DNA from: Ciona savignyi
Taxonomy: Eukaryota; Chordata; Ascidiacea; Phlebobranchia; Cionidae
Length of the DNA: 64,000 nucleotides
Assembly (NCBI GenBank): GCA_000149265.1
Contig: CH003233.1
Coordinates: 356,365 to 420,364 of the forward strand
Direction: 5' to 3'
Shown here: piece after piece, positions 1-11,600 of the stretch
How positions within the stretch are numbered: position 1 is the stretch's first letter
How the letters are laid out: each line of letters opens with the position of its first letter
Notes under the pieces: generated by a model
What the model was told of the DNA's origin: nothing
The model's input: only the letters and a program-made list of their open reading frames with translations
Database searches by the model: none
Position numbers and translations under genes: made by a program

Positions 1-51
1 GTCTGTGTACTCGACATTATCGAAGAATGGGTTTATAAAACCTTGTTATTC

Positions 52-243
52 TTACACAAATTTACGGAAAGTTCCAGCAACCTGTTTAAAAAAAGGATAA
101 AAAAGTTTGTTGTAAAGGATTCCCATCTAATATGGGTAAAGCGGTAGTCATACATTAAGGTCATTGGTTTTCTAATAAATTAAAAAAGTTGCACCGGCGC
201 ATAAAAGGGTTACACAAATTTACGGAAAGTTCTACGGACCTGT
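52..243. repeat. 34-bp direct duplication around the NUDCD3 exon-5 donor
   Basis: Bases 52-85 and 210-243 share 23 identical bases at one end and CCTGT at the other, with a different 6-bp stretch between. On the minus strand both copies contain ACAGGT, so the real 5' splice site of exon 5 (240/239) has a look-alike 158 bp downstream. Confidence 0.6.
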
Positions 244-3200
244 ATATTCTTTCTGCTCTCCAGAGACCACATGCTTTCTTCTTTATTGACTTCGTGTTGC
301 AATTCTCCATCTATTATCGTTTCAAAATTCGAAGATTCCGTTTCTTTCACAAAAACTTTTAAATGTTTACGTTGAATGTCGACCTTTACCTGTAAATGGT
401 GTTTTTACCTTTAAAAAGTGTGTAGAGACTTTTGCAGTGTTTCCAATATTTTCTGTGTTTTAGATTCTTGTCTACTTTGATGGTTTAGGGTGAACATGGG
501 AACAGTCTGGTCGAATTGATTGGTTCGTTCGTGTGTCACCTTTCAGTCGAAGGGTTGTAGCATTGAAACTGGTTGCTAGCTAGTTGGTTGTGTACTTGGG
601 CAATGCACTTAGCGAACATCTCTTGAACCAAGGGAATTAATGGGTTCTTTACTAAGACCAAAGGAACATATAGAATGTCTTAATAAAATAAAACACACTA
701 TATTAGTTCCGGTAACTCTACAATTGCTTGTGTGATAACATCACTTGCGGTTACCCATTCACGGTAAAAAACATAAAAATCCTCAAGATGTTTGCTGGTG
801 CAGTTATGATACCTGCATTAAAGCAACCATAGAGATAAACATGACAATTAAATCATAATGTTAAACAAAACTTTGCATTTTGAAGTCAAAACTCACTAAA
901 CACTACTTAACTTGCCCTTGGTTTTCCCATTCACAGGAATAAACATGAATATCCTATCCAAATAAAAATGTTTAATCCACACCTGTTTTGCTTTCGCAAC
1001 GGACTTTTCAACCTGGATTTTCACATCAACATCATCGTAGTTTTGGGACCAATTGTAGCGGTCCCGAATCGCTCCATTGTAGCTGTCGGGATTACTTTGG
1101 AACACCGACTGACTGTGTAAGGAATAGATTTTGGTTGATTATATATATTTAGTGTAATTTTGTATGCTTGACTAGGCCTATTAAATTTAAATGTTTGCGT
1201 TTTTGCTTTAAATAATAGAAATAAACTTTGGATTTAATAAAAAATTATAATATATTTTCATCTTTTAGATGTGAGCAAAATACACACACTCTACTTGTTG
1301 ATTATACTAATCTTCGAATATACTCATATTGCAATTGTCAGATTACCTCCACATACCGTCAGGTTTCCAGAGCTATTGAAGTACCGGTATGTTGTATATG
1401 ATTGAAATATTTCGTTTAGAGGTTTCAATTAACATATTAACTCACTGAGTTCAAAAAAGTCTCCTGAGGCAAGATTTAAATACCCTGCACAACTGATGTA
1501 TTTAAAAGAATATTATCAAAATAGGAGTCAAAAATAAAATATCAGTACCATAGCGCAACTAAAAAAGGAGAGAAAGAGGGAAGGAGAGAAACTGCTCACC
1601 AAAACTATTCAAACTTATTTTAATCAGACTGTCCTAAACACCAATCTTAACCCCAGAGCTAACCTTTAACTCCAACCCCATGTTTAAAACTGACTCTAAT
1701 GCCTTAATCTTCATTTTAGTGAGCAGTGTCCCTCCTTCCCACTTTTCCTCTTTTTAGATTTCCCTGTACCAGACAAAAAACTCTAACACAACCACAGTTG
1801 CATTGGTGTTGATATGTTACAATTAAGACACAAACCATACTCATTTGGTGCAGAGGGATTCACTGGCGACTGTTTAGGTTTTTCTTCAACTTTTTGTTCT
1901 TGTTTTGTCGGTTTGTCATCTTCCTTATTAGGCATCAACATCTCTTTTGTTTCCGTTGATGTTTGGTCATCTGATTCAACTTCAATTTCGTTTATTTCAA
2001 CCGACTCTACAGGATGGATTGGTTGGCTGGTTAGCGTATATTGCAGAACAGGCATGGAAAATATACGACCTGTGGACCCGGGTTCGGCCCATCAAGGGAT
2101 TTAGACTGTATCTAACCGTATCTTGTTGTTAAGATAATAAATACCATTAATGTAATAATCCAGCCCAACGAGAACTTTATTTTCCTACATCTGGCTCGCC
2201 GACTAGAGAAGTTGCCCACCCCATTTGTAGAGCATTGGGCCATCAGTAGAAAGGTTGAGGGATCAAAACCAGCTGTTGGCTTGTTGGTTGTGTCATTGGG
2301 CACTTTGTGGATATTGTTTAAACCCAGTGGTTTAAAATGGTTCTACTAAAACTTTTGTATCGTCTTGATCATACACAACACACTGCAATAGCTCCGGTAA
2401 CCTGACAGTGTGAGCGTCAGATAGTTAACCATATGGGGTAATTATATTATCAAAACGCAGCCCTGTTTTTATCAATTAGTTAAAGAAATAAATTCGAAGC
2501 GAAAGTTTTTAATGCGGAAGCAAGTGTGTATTTATAACAGTTGGGAAAACTAATTAGTTTTCTTTAACTATAATAAGCAATCTTTTGGTCCTTTGCATAT
2601 GGATGCCATGAATAGAGCTAAAAAACACAGCATTGCTCGTGTAAAAACCTTACATTTTTCCCATTAATATGTAGTCTATAAAAATAAATTTTGTCTTCTG
2701 TCCTCTATCTATTCTCACTATACCAAAGAGGTAGTAGTGGGATCAATATTTACCATGGTCCCTTTCTGCACATTACACCATTAGATGCTTGCTTTGCGAA
2801 ATTAAAAACAGTACCTTTTTCAACTTTTTTAGCTTCTTGCTCAGCTTCTATTTGTTCCACAAACGTTTTGTATTTCTTGAAGTACTAAAATGATTGCAAC
2901 ACATTTTAATAATGCCTAGGAAATCAATAGATTAATAAGAAGGATCAATAGGTTATAAATGGTAAAAACCTGGATAATATAGATACAAAAATCTATTCCA
3001 GTCTGGAAAGCATGGAATATACACACGATTACAAAAATGCAGCTAAACCTCAAAAGAACTAATAAACAAATTAATAGACATCTAAAAATATCTTAACAAG
3101 TCAAAAATTTTTAAGTGTTGCATGCAATTGTCTAAAAGGCTTGCTTTTTCGACTAATAAATTATTAAGTCTAGGATCGGCTGTGATTATGCAATTTGTTT

Positions 3201-3578
3201 CTTTTCATTTACCCTACTAAAAGTGCAAAAAAGACACTTAATTGGTAAGTTAATTTTGTGCACTTTTAAAATAATATTTTGTAATGATTTTTTTTCAGAT
3301 TTCCATTTTTTGGATTTTAATTTTTTGGGGGGGATTTTTTTATTTTATTTTTTTTTTTTCAATTTCACTCAACCCACCGTTAAAATAATCTTCTCGGCGA
3401 CACCCGGTGGAAATCCATACTTTTGTTTCGGATCTTGCATGGTCCGGAAAAAATCAGTCCTTCGACATAGAAATCCAAAAATAACGTCGAGAAACTGCTC
3501 AAGATTTCCTTCGTTTTGCAAAATTCCGAGCAATGCATTATCGTAGGCTGCTTTCATTTTGTCACTAGGTGATGCCAT
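240..3578 (-). CDS. NUDCD3: NudC domain-containing protein 3, 5' five exons (3' end outside window)
   Basis: NUDCD3 is a p23/CS-domain co-chaperone that works with Hsp90-type machinery and stabilises dynein intermediate chain. Exons on the minus strand: 3378-3578, 2815-2884, 1841-2006, 983-1112, 240-389. All have GT/AG borders and the phases join without a break (239 codons). Exon 1 encodes the family's N-terminal helical block (ALLGILQNEGNLEQFLDVIFG). Exon 3 is an acidic, lysine-rich linker. Exons 4-5 hold the start of the CS domain (YNWSQNYDDVDVKIQV, then SMWSLE). The last third of the protein, roughly 120 residues in vertebrates, must lie beyond base 1. I chose the ATG at 3578; an in-frame ATG six codons upstream is possible. 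The gene is divergent from the SMYD gene. Confidence 0.92.
522..785 (+). repeat. SINE-A copy (diverged)
   Basis: It shows the family layout: a tRNA-like head (TTTCAGTCGAAGGGTTGTAG), GCTAGCTAGTTGGTTGTGT, the GGCAATGCACTTAGCGAAC core, and a tail near ATAAAAATCCTC. It lies in NUDCD3 intron 4 and is too diverged to show a target duplication. Confidence 0.7.
1562..1757. mobile_element. MITE-T copy in NUDCD3 intron 3
   Basis: The ends are inverted repeats of about 40 bp. The left end is purine-rich with CTGCTCACCAAAACTAT. The right end has ATTTTAGTGAGCAGTG followed by CCCTCCTTCCC and a pyrimidine run. The interior carries the family's ACTCCAACCCCATGTTTAAA stretch. No coding capacity is seen. Confidence 0.7.
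2222..2440 (+). repeat. SINE-A copy
   Basis: TTGGTTGTGTCATTGGGCA, then AAACCCAGTGG, then CATACACAACACACTGCAAT and GCTCCGGTAACC, follow in family order. It lies in NUDCD3 intron 2. Confidence 0.75.
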
Positions 3579-3661
3579 TCTTAAATGTTGGGGCAACTTT
3601 CAGATTTAGAAAAATTAATGTCTGTGTAAAAGTTAAATCTGAGTACAAAATACAAACAAAT

Positions 3662-3826
3662 TAAATTGCTCATAAAATTATGAAAACTATTTCTAACCCA
3701 GCTCTAAACACTAATCTCAACCCAAAAACTAACCCTAACTCCAACCCCATGTTTAAAACTATTTCTAATGCCCTAATATTTATTTTAGTGTGCAGTTTTC
3801 CGTTTACCATTCCCCTCTTAACTAAA
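3662..3826. mobile_element. MITE-T copy upstream of NUDCD3
   Basis: It begins TTGCTCATAAAATTATGAAA and ends ATTTTAGTGTGCAGTTTTCC plus a pyrimidine run. The interior is the same CTAACTCCAACCCCATG block as in the other copies. Confidence 0.65.
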
Positions 3827-4499
3827 AGCTTGATATAAAAGCAATCTAAAAATAGCTTTATCGTACACCTATTACACTAAATTCCAATACAAACTATTAA
3901 ACTCGCTTTTTACAATTTCCTATTATCTGTAGGGTAAACGAGAAATAAAACTACAATGACGTGTTCATTTTACATTCAATTAAATTTTGGCCTGAAGCAA
4001 TATTTTGAAAATAAAACACTAAAGATGTTCTCAGTACTAGGGAATTACCCTATATGCAAATATATCAATTTTAACATAGAAATATAAAGTTTAGTTGGTT
4101 TTTTGCTCATTATTATTTAAAAAAAAAATATATAACATTTATTTTAAGTTAGAAAAGCAGAATAAAACGCCAAAACTACAGCAGTTAAAACAAGTCTGTA
4201 GTAAACGGTATAACGAAAAATGACGTGGCCTTTAAACATTACAAATGTATTTTATTTACTAAAATGTTCAACAATCTTGCTATATAGTTTTGTATGAGTT
4301 TAAAAAAATGTGGTTGTAACTTGGTCAGATTAATAAAATTTTAATAACCGATTATTAAAGCAGGCAAATTTTAGCTAAATATTCTTTAAAAAAATGTGCT
4401 CTATTTTTTAAAATTTACAACTTTAAAAATCTCAGCGCGAAATTTTAGAACTTGTCAAAATTCGCGCTTAACACAATGCCGATTATTCGCGAAAGATCA

Positions 4500-4560
4500 C
4501 AACAGCTGTCACACTTACACGTGTGATGGACAGTTGTTCTTCTGAATGATATAAAACAGA
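4500..4560 (+). promoter_or_regulatory. Candidate promoter: E-boxes, T-box half sites and a TATA box
   Basis: CAGCTG (4503-4508), TCACAC (4509-4514), CACGTG (4518-4523) overlapping GTGTGA (4521-4526), CAGTTG (4531-4536) and TATAAAA (4550-4556) crowd into under 60 bp. The TATA box is oriented toward the SMYD gene. A 5'-untranslated exon could run from about 4580 to the donor AAAG/GTAAAA near 4696 and join an acceptor (CTACCTTAG) ending at 5660, just before the SMYD ATG. E-boxes and T-box sites are the expected inputs for ascidian muscle genes and SMYD1 is a muscle gene in vertebrates; the link to this gene is inference. Confidence 0.4.
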
Positions 4561-5334
4561 CGAAAAGTGTTGCGTCATTATCCACTTGGGACAGCAAGAT
4601 ACATAGTTTCAAAAGACATTCAGCTGAATAATACAAGACTTTTGCTTGTTCTTGAGTTTCAAAGTGAATATCGGAAGTTTACAATACAAGGTCAAAGGTA
4701 AAATAGTTGCAACAATATAACTGTAAGGTTGTTTTGCCGTTATGATTAATATAGTACACAAAAAAGACAGAAGTTTATAAGGATATACTCATTTTTTTTA
4801 TACCGTACCAATTTGTATTCCTGTATAGAATAGATGATACAGAAGCATAGCGAGCACATCGTATGTGTTGGTGTTTTACGTAACGATTTTCAGCATTTTG
4901 TAGGAGGGCAAGTGAGCAATCCTTCGTTATAAACATAATCCTTCATTATAAAGATTAGTTTGGTTAGAGGGCGTGGTTGGAAGATAGTTACGTAATATAC
5001 TGGATATTGTTTTGTGTTAACGGATTATTTGAATTAACTTATCAATATTTCTTTGACAAGTTCGTTCTTTTTTTAAAAGTTTACGATATTCGTATTGAAG
5101 AAATCCGAAACTCGCCTGATTCGTCCCACTTACCACCCCTGGATGGGCAAATTAGTTTGACGATAACCCGTGATTTAACACATTTTCCTATTTTTGGACA
5201 TGAAAATATGTCAATTTTACCAATGTTTTTACAGGATAGACATTTTTTTTGTACGATGGTGTGGTAAAATAGTTACCGCGGCCGATAGATGTAATGAATT
5301 GTTTTTAAAAAACTGATTAAGTACGACTCATTAG

Positions 5335-5566
5335 TATAGTGGTTTAGTGTGTATCCTTTTAACAGAAAGGGTTGCAGGTGCGAAACTCGTCGCTAACTAG
5401 TCGGTTGTGTCCTTGGACAAGGCACATAATGGACATTGCCTGAACCCAGCGGATTAATGGGTCCTACCAAATTAAAGGAATGTGTGAATCATACACAACA
5501 CATTGCAATTGCTCCGATAACCCTACGGTGGGCGCGAGGTGATCTGAAGATTGCCCGTGTGTTAAA
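5335..5566 (+). repeat. SINE-A copy
   Basis: It starts TAGTGGTTTAGTGT (A-box-like), continues through GGGTTGCAGGTGCGAAACTC (B-box-like), GTTGTGTCCTTGGACAAGGC, AACCCAGCGGATTAATGGG and CATACACAACACATTGCAAT, and ends near GATTGCCCGTGTGTTAA. It lies about 120 bp upstream of the SMYD start codon. Confidence 0.85.
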
Positions 5567-5685
5567 ATCGTATCTTAAGTAACGAACTCATCGTGGATTC
5601 GAAACCAAGCCCAGTAAAAATCTAAACACATTTAATCCCAACAATAGATATCTACCTTAGTAGTATTTCCACACTAAATCACAAA

Positions 5686-8600
5686 ATGTCGATTCCTGGT
5701 ATCGAGTTGATAAAAACAGCCAAGAAAGGGCGTGGTTTAAAAGCAACGAAGAAATTTGAAACTGGTCAAACGGTTTTGAAGCAGGACCCCTACGCTTATG
5801 CAGTGATGAGTTCGCATATCGACGTTGTTTGCCACTTCTGCCTTAAAGCGCCTGGACAGGTAAGTGGGGATTAATATAGAAGTCAATTCTTTATCCTTGT
5901 TGGGTAACACGATACGGGTAATCGTCACTTTTTCGTATATTGACGTTGGAAGGGCTAATGTTACATTAATTTAAAGTCTTTTAGATATTGTTATCCTTTA
6001 CGACGAGGGTAATTTTTTTTATATTCACTTCGTGTTTACGAAAACCCTACGTTTTCGTTGCGAGGGTTAATGTTATTGTGGGTAGAGTAAAAAATAGAAC
6101 AATGTCCAGTATACTGATGCCAGTGTTATGTTTACGAAAACTTTGTGCTTAGTGGAGATAAATATTAACAACACTAAGTGTTGCGGGTGTAGCAACGTTC
6201 CGCCGGATCCTTATGATCTGACGGCTGTCGATAAGTGATCACGTTCTCTAATGCACCTGATCTCAGTTTGCAGCCAGTAAACTTCCCTCGGTTAACACAC
6301 ACCACTTTTATTTACAATTTCACAGATTTAGGTTTCAGGTGATTAAAAGTGTTTCGTTTGATCACTATAAAATAAATATTAACCGGTTATTGCAGAGGAT
6401 TACATACACGAATTACACAGCATCTATACACCAAGAATAAGCGACTAATTACAACAAATAGTACGTAAGCAATACAATGCACGACAATAAGGACAACGGG
6501 TTTATATACCCTATAGAGCGAAGAAATATGGGCGATACGGTCGTCGATCATGCAGGGTTAATGGACGCAAAATGATCACGCAGCGTGTAATCAGGTCAGT
6601 CTGATACCATTATACATGAAAAGAGGTTTAAACGAGTTCGCTGCCACATTCTACATTCCGGCCCCAAATTACGAAGTTAATTTTAAAGAAGTAAGGCAGC
6701 GAATATCCCGGAACACGTTTGCTGTCGCAGTTTGTACACTTACTCTTCTCACTACGTGGTCTGCATAAGGGTAGACAAGGTTATTCGTGTGATCCGGCCC
6801 CTGTAACAGCTGCTGGTCGTTCAATAAGTAACTGGCCGCACAGTCGAACACAATCTTGAATTTTAGCCCGGTAGCGTGATGTGGCACGTACCACGTCTTC
6901 CCAGCAGGCTTCTTACAATCCTTGGAAACTATTCGTGTCCATCGCCCATATATGCCTTGATCTTTCTTTTGTACCTTTCGAATAATTTTGGGTCTTTAGA
7001 CAATTTCACCTTTAGGTATCCGAGTCGCTTCTCCGGAATTGTACGGTTACAAGGTAAACGTGGCGACCAAGGTCTCCACGGCAGCCTTAATACAGAGTTC
7101 CTTTCTGTTGATTTCGTGACAGAGCTTTCCATTATAGAGAGGGCGTGCTTAGCCTTCCTAGACATTCCCAGCGAGTCAACTTTGTACCTTTCACTGAAGT
7201 CAAAGCTGAACTTTTTCTTCAGTTGCTCATGCAGCTCCTGATCAGTACTATTCGTAAAGCTCACCTTAACAGGTTCTTCAATTTCCTGCACGGTTTCCAG
7301 CCCATTCAATGTCCATCCCAACCCCGTCCGCACAGCTGTTGGACATCCTGACTTACGCCGCCTCTCACATTCTTCCAAAGTCATCTCGTTATCCGAGCCT
7401 ATGAGTAGTCCTACCTCCGACTCATTCACCTTCGGGAAAACTAGGTCACTTAGGTGCGGATACCTGGTAACATCGCTTTGCGTGGGTATGCTGCTTCTTA
7501 CGTCTGGTAAATTTGACACTGCCAAGACGTCCTTAAGAGAAAACTCCTCAGCTTCACAAGCACCCTTCACAACAAGATTCAGTTTGTATCCATCCTGTCT
7601 GTCAGTGCAATTAGCAGTCTCCATTGTTAATTTAGTTTTGCATTTTAAAACACGAGGTTCTAGTTTTCTCAGTAACTCCCGAGTGCACAAGGTCCGCGTC
7701 GCTCCTCCGTCTAGGAACGCGTACGTTGACACTTGTCTCTGTTTGTCCGTTGACCATACCTGTACAGGAACCACTCGCATCCGTGTACGCATATTCATTC
7801 GTTCAGATGATGTACTTGTCTTTGTTGCCCCGGTTGTAACCATATCGTTCTCCGTCGCCAACTGGGCACGAGCACTCTTATTGGTACGTTTAGATTCTTC
7901 AGTGGCGGCAGGTTGAATGCGTGTGAAGTGTAGCAGTGTGTGGTGAGGTAGGCCACAGTCTGTTACCTGACAACGATTTAGGTTGCGGCACAGTCTCGCT
8001 GTGTGGCCGGGAATAAAACAATTATAGCATAGGCCACGTTTCCGCACGAATTCGTGACGTTCGTAAATACTCCTTTTGCGAAATCTATCGCACCTAAATA
8101 GAGGATGCGGTCGGTTGCAGTCTGGGCAATTGCTGTATATCGGACGTTCATTGTACTTGGCTTCGCAAGTGGTAGTGGCGTATATACCCACTTTCGCATT
8201 AGTGTGGGAGTTGTACCTTGTGATATGGCCCCTTTCTGGCGTTTCGTGTAGATTGACTTCCTCCGACATTATCTGACCAAATTGTGAATTCAAACGCTTG
8301 GTAGCTTTACGTACATGTTTCATTATATCATGGAACCCCAAAGAGTTACCATGGTCATTGAGGTCGATGGCTTCATTGTTAATGTCGTTCTGCACCGCCC
8401 GTGGCAGGCGCCTAAATACATCCATAAGTATTAACTCTTTCACTCCCGGCCAAATGCATTAATTCAAACATGCTGTCCCGCAGTGTTTTTTACAATTTTT
8501 AGTCATTTTCAAATTAGCACAGTTTTTCTAAAGTTTATGCTATGATTTAATATTTAGTATGGTTGGAAAGATAATTTATCCCTCTTTTAAACAAGCTGCA

Positions 8601-11600
8601 CATCTAAAATCTACCTCTAATAAAGAATATATTATGTAAACTTTAGTGAACACCACTTTTTATGCAAAGAAAATTCTGCTCGACTTTGAAAAATTTGAGG
8701 TGCACTGACAAACGAAATACTCACTTATTATTGGAATGCCCAAATGATATGAAAATTGGAATGTAGATTGTCTAATAGTTTTTGTACTCAGGAAAAATTC
8801 GAACTGTATTTCTATCTTCAGTAGTTTTTTTACTATTTGTAATTGAAATTTCCCTTTTTTCTGACTATATTATGAAAACTTGAACCAAAAACGCATTGAA
8901 GTTTTTAGTTTTGTAGAACTAAAATAGTAAAAAGTATAAAAAAGAACAGTGAAGGAAGTGTAAAAAGGGCATACAAAACCAAACAAACGCAAATACTATA
9001 TCCAATATTCTTCAAAGCAGGGCACACCGAACTAGCTAGTCTCGCCGCCTTTTTCTTTATCGTGCGCTCAGCAGGCCCAGCTGGATTCATGCTTTGGTGA
9101 ACACGAAGCATAACCGCCTGCTGCGAAAACGTCACCAACGCTCTCCTTTTTATCTCAACGGCACGAAATTCACAGAGAATGTAAAGAAACACTTGCTTGA
9201 CAAAAAGAGCTTCTCCCCAATTTAACACGACTCCTATTCGCTGAGTTAGTCACGTGTAAACTCGTGTAAAATTCAGCAAAAACACAGGCGAAGCCTTGAA
9301 AAAGAAAGGCTATCACTCCTCACATTTTGAATATTTCTCCAGAGATAATTACAGAGAATAAATTTCAGGCTTTCCTTGATCGAATGAGCCATAGCTGAGC
9401 TCTCTAAATCGCATTTTAGATTTGCCCCTATATATAGGGACGCGGGACACCATGTTTGTTCACCAACTCGCGATATATCGCGAGTTGGGAGGCAAAGAGT
9501 TAAGGAGCTGTCCAACTCCTTCTCGCAATTCCAAGCGGACAGCAAGTAGAAACAATTAGACATTTCATTCCACAGTTTGTTCAGACCCCGGTAATCTCCT
9601 TCGTTTATCTTCGGACCTCTGGTTAACAGTCTGACGTATGCACCCACCACTTTATGTCGTTGACCGAACCGTTCCTTTAGCACCTCAAGTGCTCGCTGAT
9701 ACCCCTCCTCCGGTGGATCTATCATGGCGCAAAATTGGATCGCTTCAAACGCTTCACCGATACAATGATTGCGTAAGTGGCTTAACTTGCTCCTCGGTTC
9801 CTTTACTCGTCTGCCGATATTCTCTTCGAATTCGGCCATAAAAGAGTGAAACTCCAACACGTTCCCGTCAAACTTTGGAATATTTCGCTGTGGAAGTGGT
9901 CCGTGTTCAAACGATAAGGCAATAGTGCGCAAAGCGCTTTTCAGTATGTCATCTCTGGCCGCCGCAGAACTTCCATTCCTATCTGCGGATCGCGGTTGTT
10001 CCACATGCGCTTTGGTAGCCTCCATATTCTCACCGTCGCTTAACCATGACTTAACACGCTGCTGCCTTGTCGTCATTGAGCTCAAGTGCTGTTGAGCCTC
10101 CATAGATTCCTTTAATCGTCCTCCTTCAAATCCGGCCCCGATTTCCTCCTTCTGAAGTTGCAACTGTCGTATTTCTTTCTCGATGTCCGCAACCCTGCGA
10201 GCACGATTTGTCTTATCTTGAGTCACCTCATTGATCTCTCGGCCAAGATTTGGTCTCAGTATAAGCTTGTCTTCTACAAGCTTCTCAATAAGATTCTTCG
10301 CAGATTTCAAAGAAATAGGTTCTGAAGGTAAGTCTTCTTCATCCACGTCCCCAAAGTCGATTAATGGATTACGCTCCACCATCCTAAATCGACTTGACAC
10401 TCTCAAGGCTTCTTCACTGAACTTCTCCTCAAGTTCGAAATACTTTTAATAATGTTGCGGGTGTAGCAACGTTCCGCCGGATCCTTATGATCTGACGGCT
10501 GTCGATAAGTGATCACGTTCTCTAATGCACCTGATCTCAGTTTGCAGCCAGTAAACTTCCCTCGGTTAACACACACCACTTTTATTTACAATTTCACAGA
10601 TTTAGGTTTCAGGTGATTAAAAGTGTTTCGTTTGATCACTATAAAATAAATATTAACCGGTTATTGCAGAGGATTACATACACGAATTACACAGCATCTA
10701 TACACCAAGAATAAGCGACTAATTACAACAAATAGTACGTAAGCACATGACAATGCACGACAATAAGGACAACGGGTTTATATACCCTATAGAGCGAAGA
10801 AATATGGGCGATACGGTCGTCGATCATGCAGGGTTAATGGACGCAAAATGATCACGCAGCGTGTAATCAGGTCAGTCTGATACCATTATACATGAAAAGA
10901 GGTTTAAACGAGTTCGCTGCCACATTCTACACTAAGAATTCAGTTTATATTCGTATTAAAGCTTGATAATAAGCAAAACATCAGTGAAACGCGAAAGCGA
11001 CATTTTAATAGCCAGTGATTTTTAAATGTACTATTTTTTATTAGCTAGTGTATTTTAAATCTAGTCGTTTTTAATAGCCATTAAATTTTAAAATGATTTT
11101 TAGACTCCTTCGTTTTTCTAATAGAAAGTGATTTTTGACCTCTTTTTCTCTCATTTTTAAAACTTCTTTTGTTTTAGCCGGGAGTGCCAGTGGAAGATTT
11201 GCACAGATGTACCGCCTGCAAATTTGCTCAGTATTGCAGCAAGGAGTGCCAGAAGAAGGCTTGGGTGGAGCACAAAGCCGAATGTGCGGCGATAAAGCGG
11301 ATAACACCTGGGAAACCTGTTGACCAAACGAGACTCGTGGCACGGATTTTGTGGAGGAAGAAAAGAGAGCAAGACTTGAAAGAAAAACAGGAAGAACTAG
11401 TTAAAATTGAGGTCGGAAATTTTTTTTATCGACAGCCCGTTTTACCTAAATACCTAACAAGTACTAGTCTACATAATTCGTAATAGAATTGTTTGGATAT
11501 AGTGATTTTACTAGGGATAATTTAACTAAAATGGGCTACAATTCAAGGGCCATTTAAAATAATAATGCACTTAACTGACTAACTATCGACGGGGTACAAA

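Larger units (their letters stand above)
6179..10931 (-). mobile_element. BEL/Pao LTR retroelement, deleted copy with nested DNA element
   Basis: Two direct repeats of 477 and 479 bp (TG...CA ends) flank an interior read on the minus strand. A 5-bp target duplication CTAAG lies at 6174-6178 and 10932-10936, as expected for BEL/Pao. The interior encodes a DUF1759-type gag, CCHC knuckles, a DUF1758-type protease and only the first part of the reverse transcriptase. RNase H and integrase are missing. The polypurine tract (TTTGGGGCCGGAA on the minus strand) abuts the 3' LTR at 6656-6668. No tRNA-complementary primer-binding site follows the 5' LTR: open gag frame begins a few bases inside. The LTRs differ only by a small 2-4 bp change, so insertion was recent. 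It sits antisense in SMYD intron 1. Confidence 0.93.

Noticed and set aside
3690..3760. CTAACCCTAACT-like words resembling telomeric repeats
   Set aside because: They recur at the same place in every MITE-T copy and are not tandem TTAGGG arrays.
7401..7916. 171-codon open frame on the plus strand inside the BEL/Pao element
   Set aside because: It is the antisense shadow of the protease/pre-RT frame, which has clear retroelement motifs on the other strand.
10231..10449. Plus-strand serine-rich frame at the BEL 5' end
   Set aside because: Antisense to the gag frame; no independent support.
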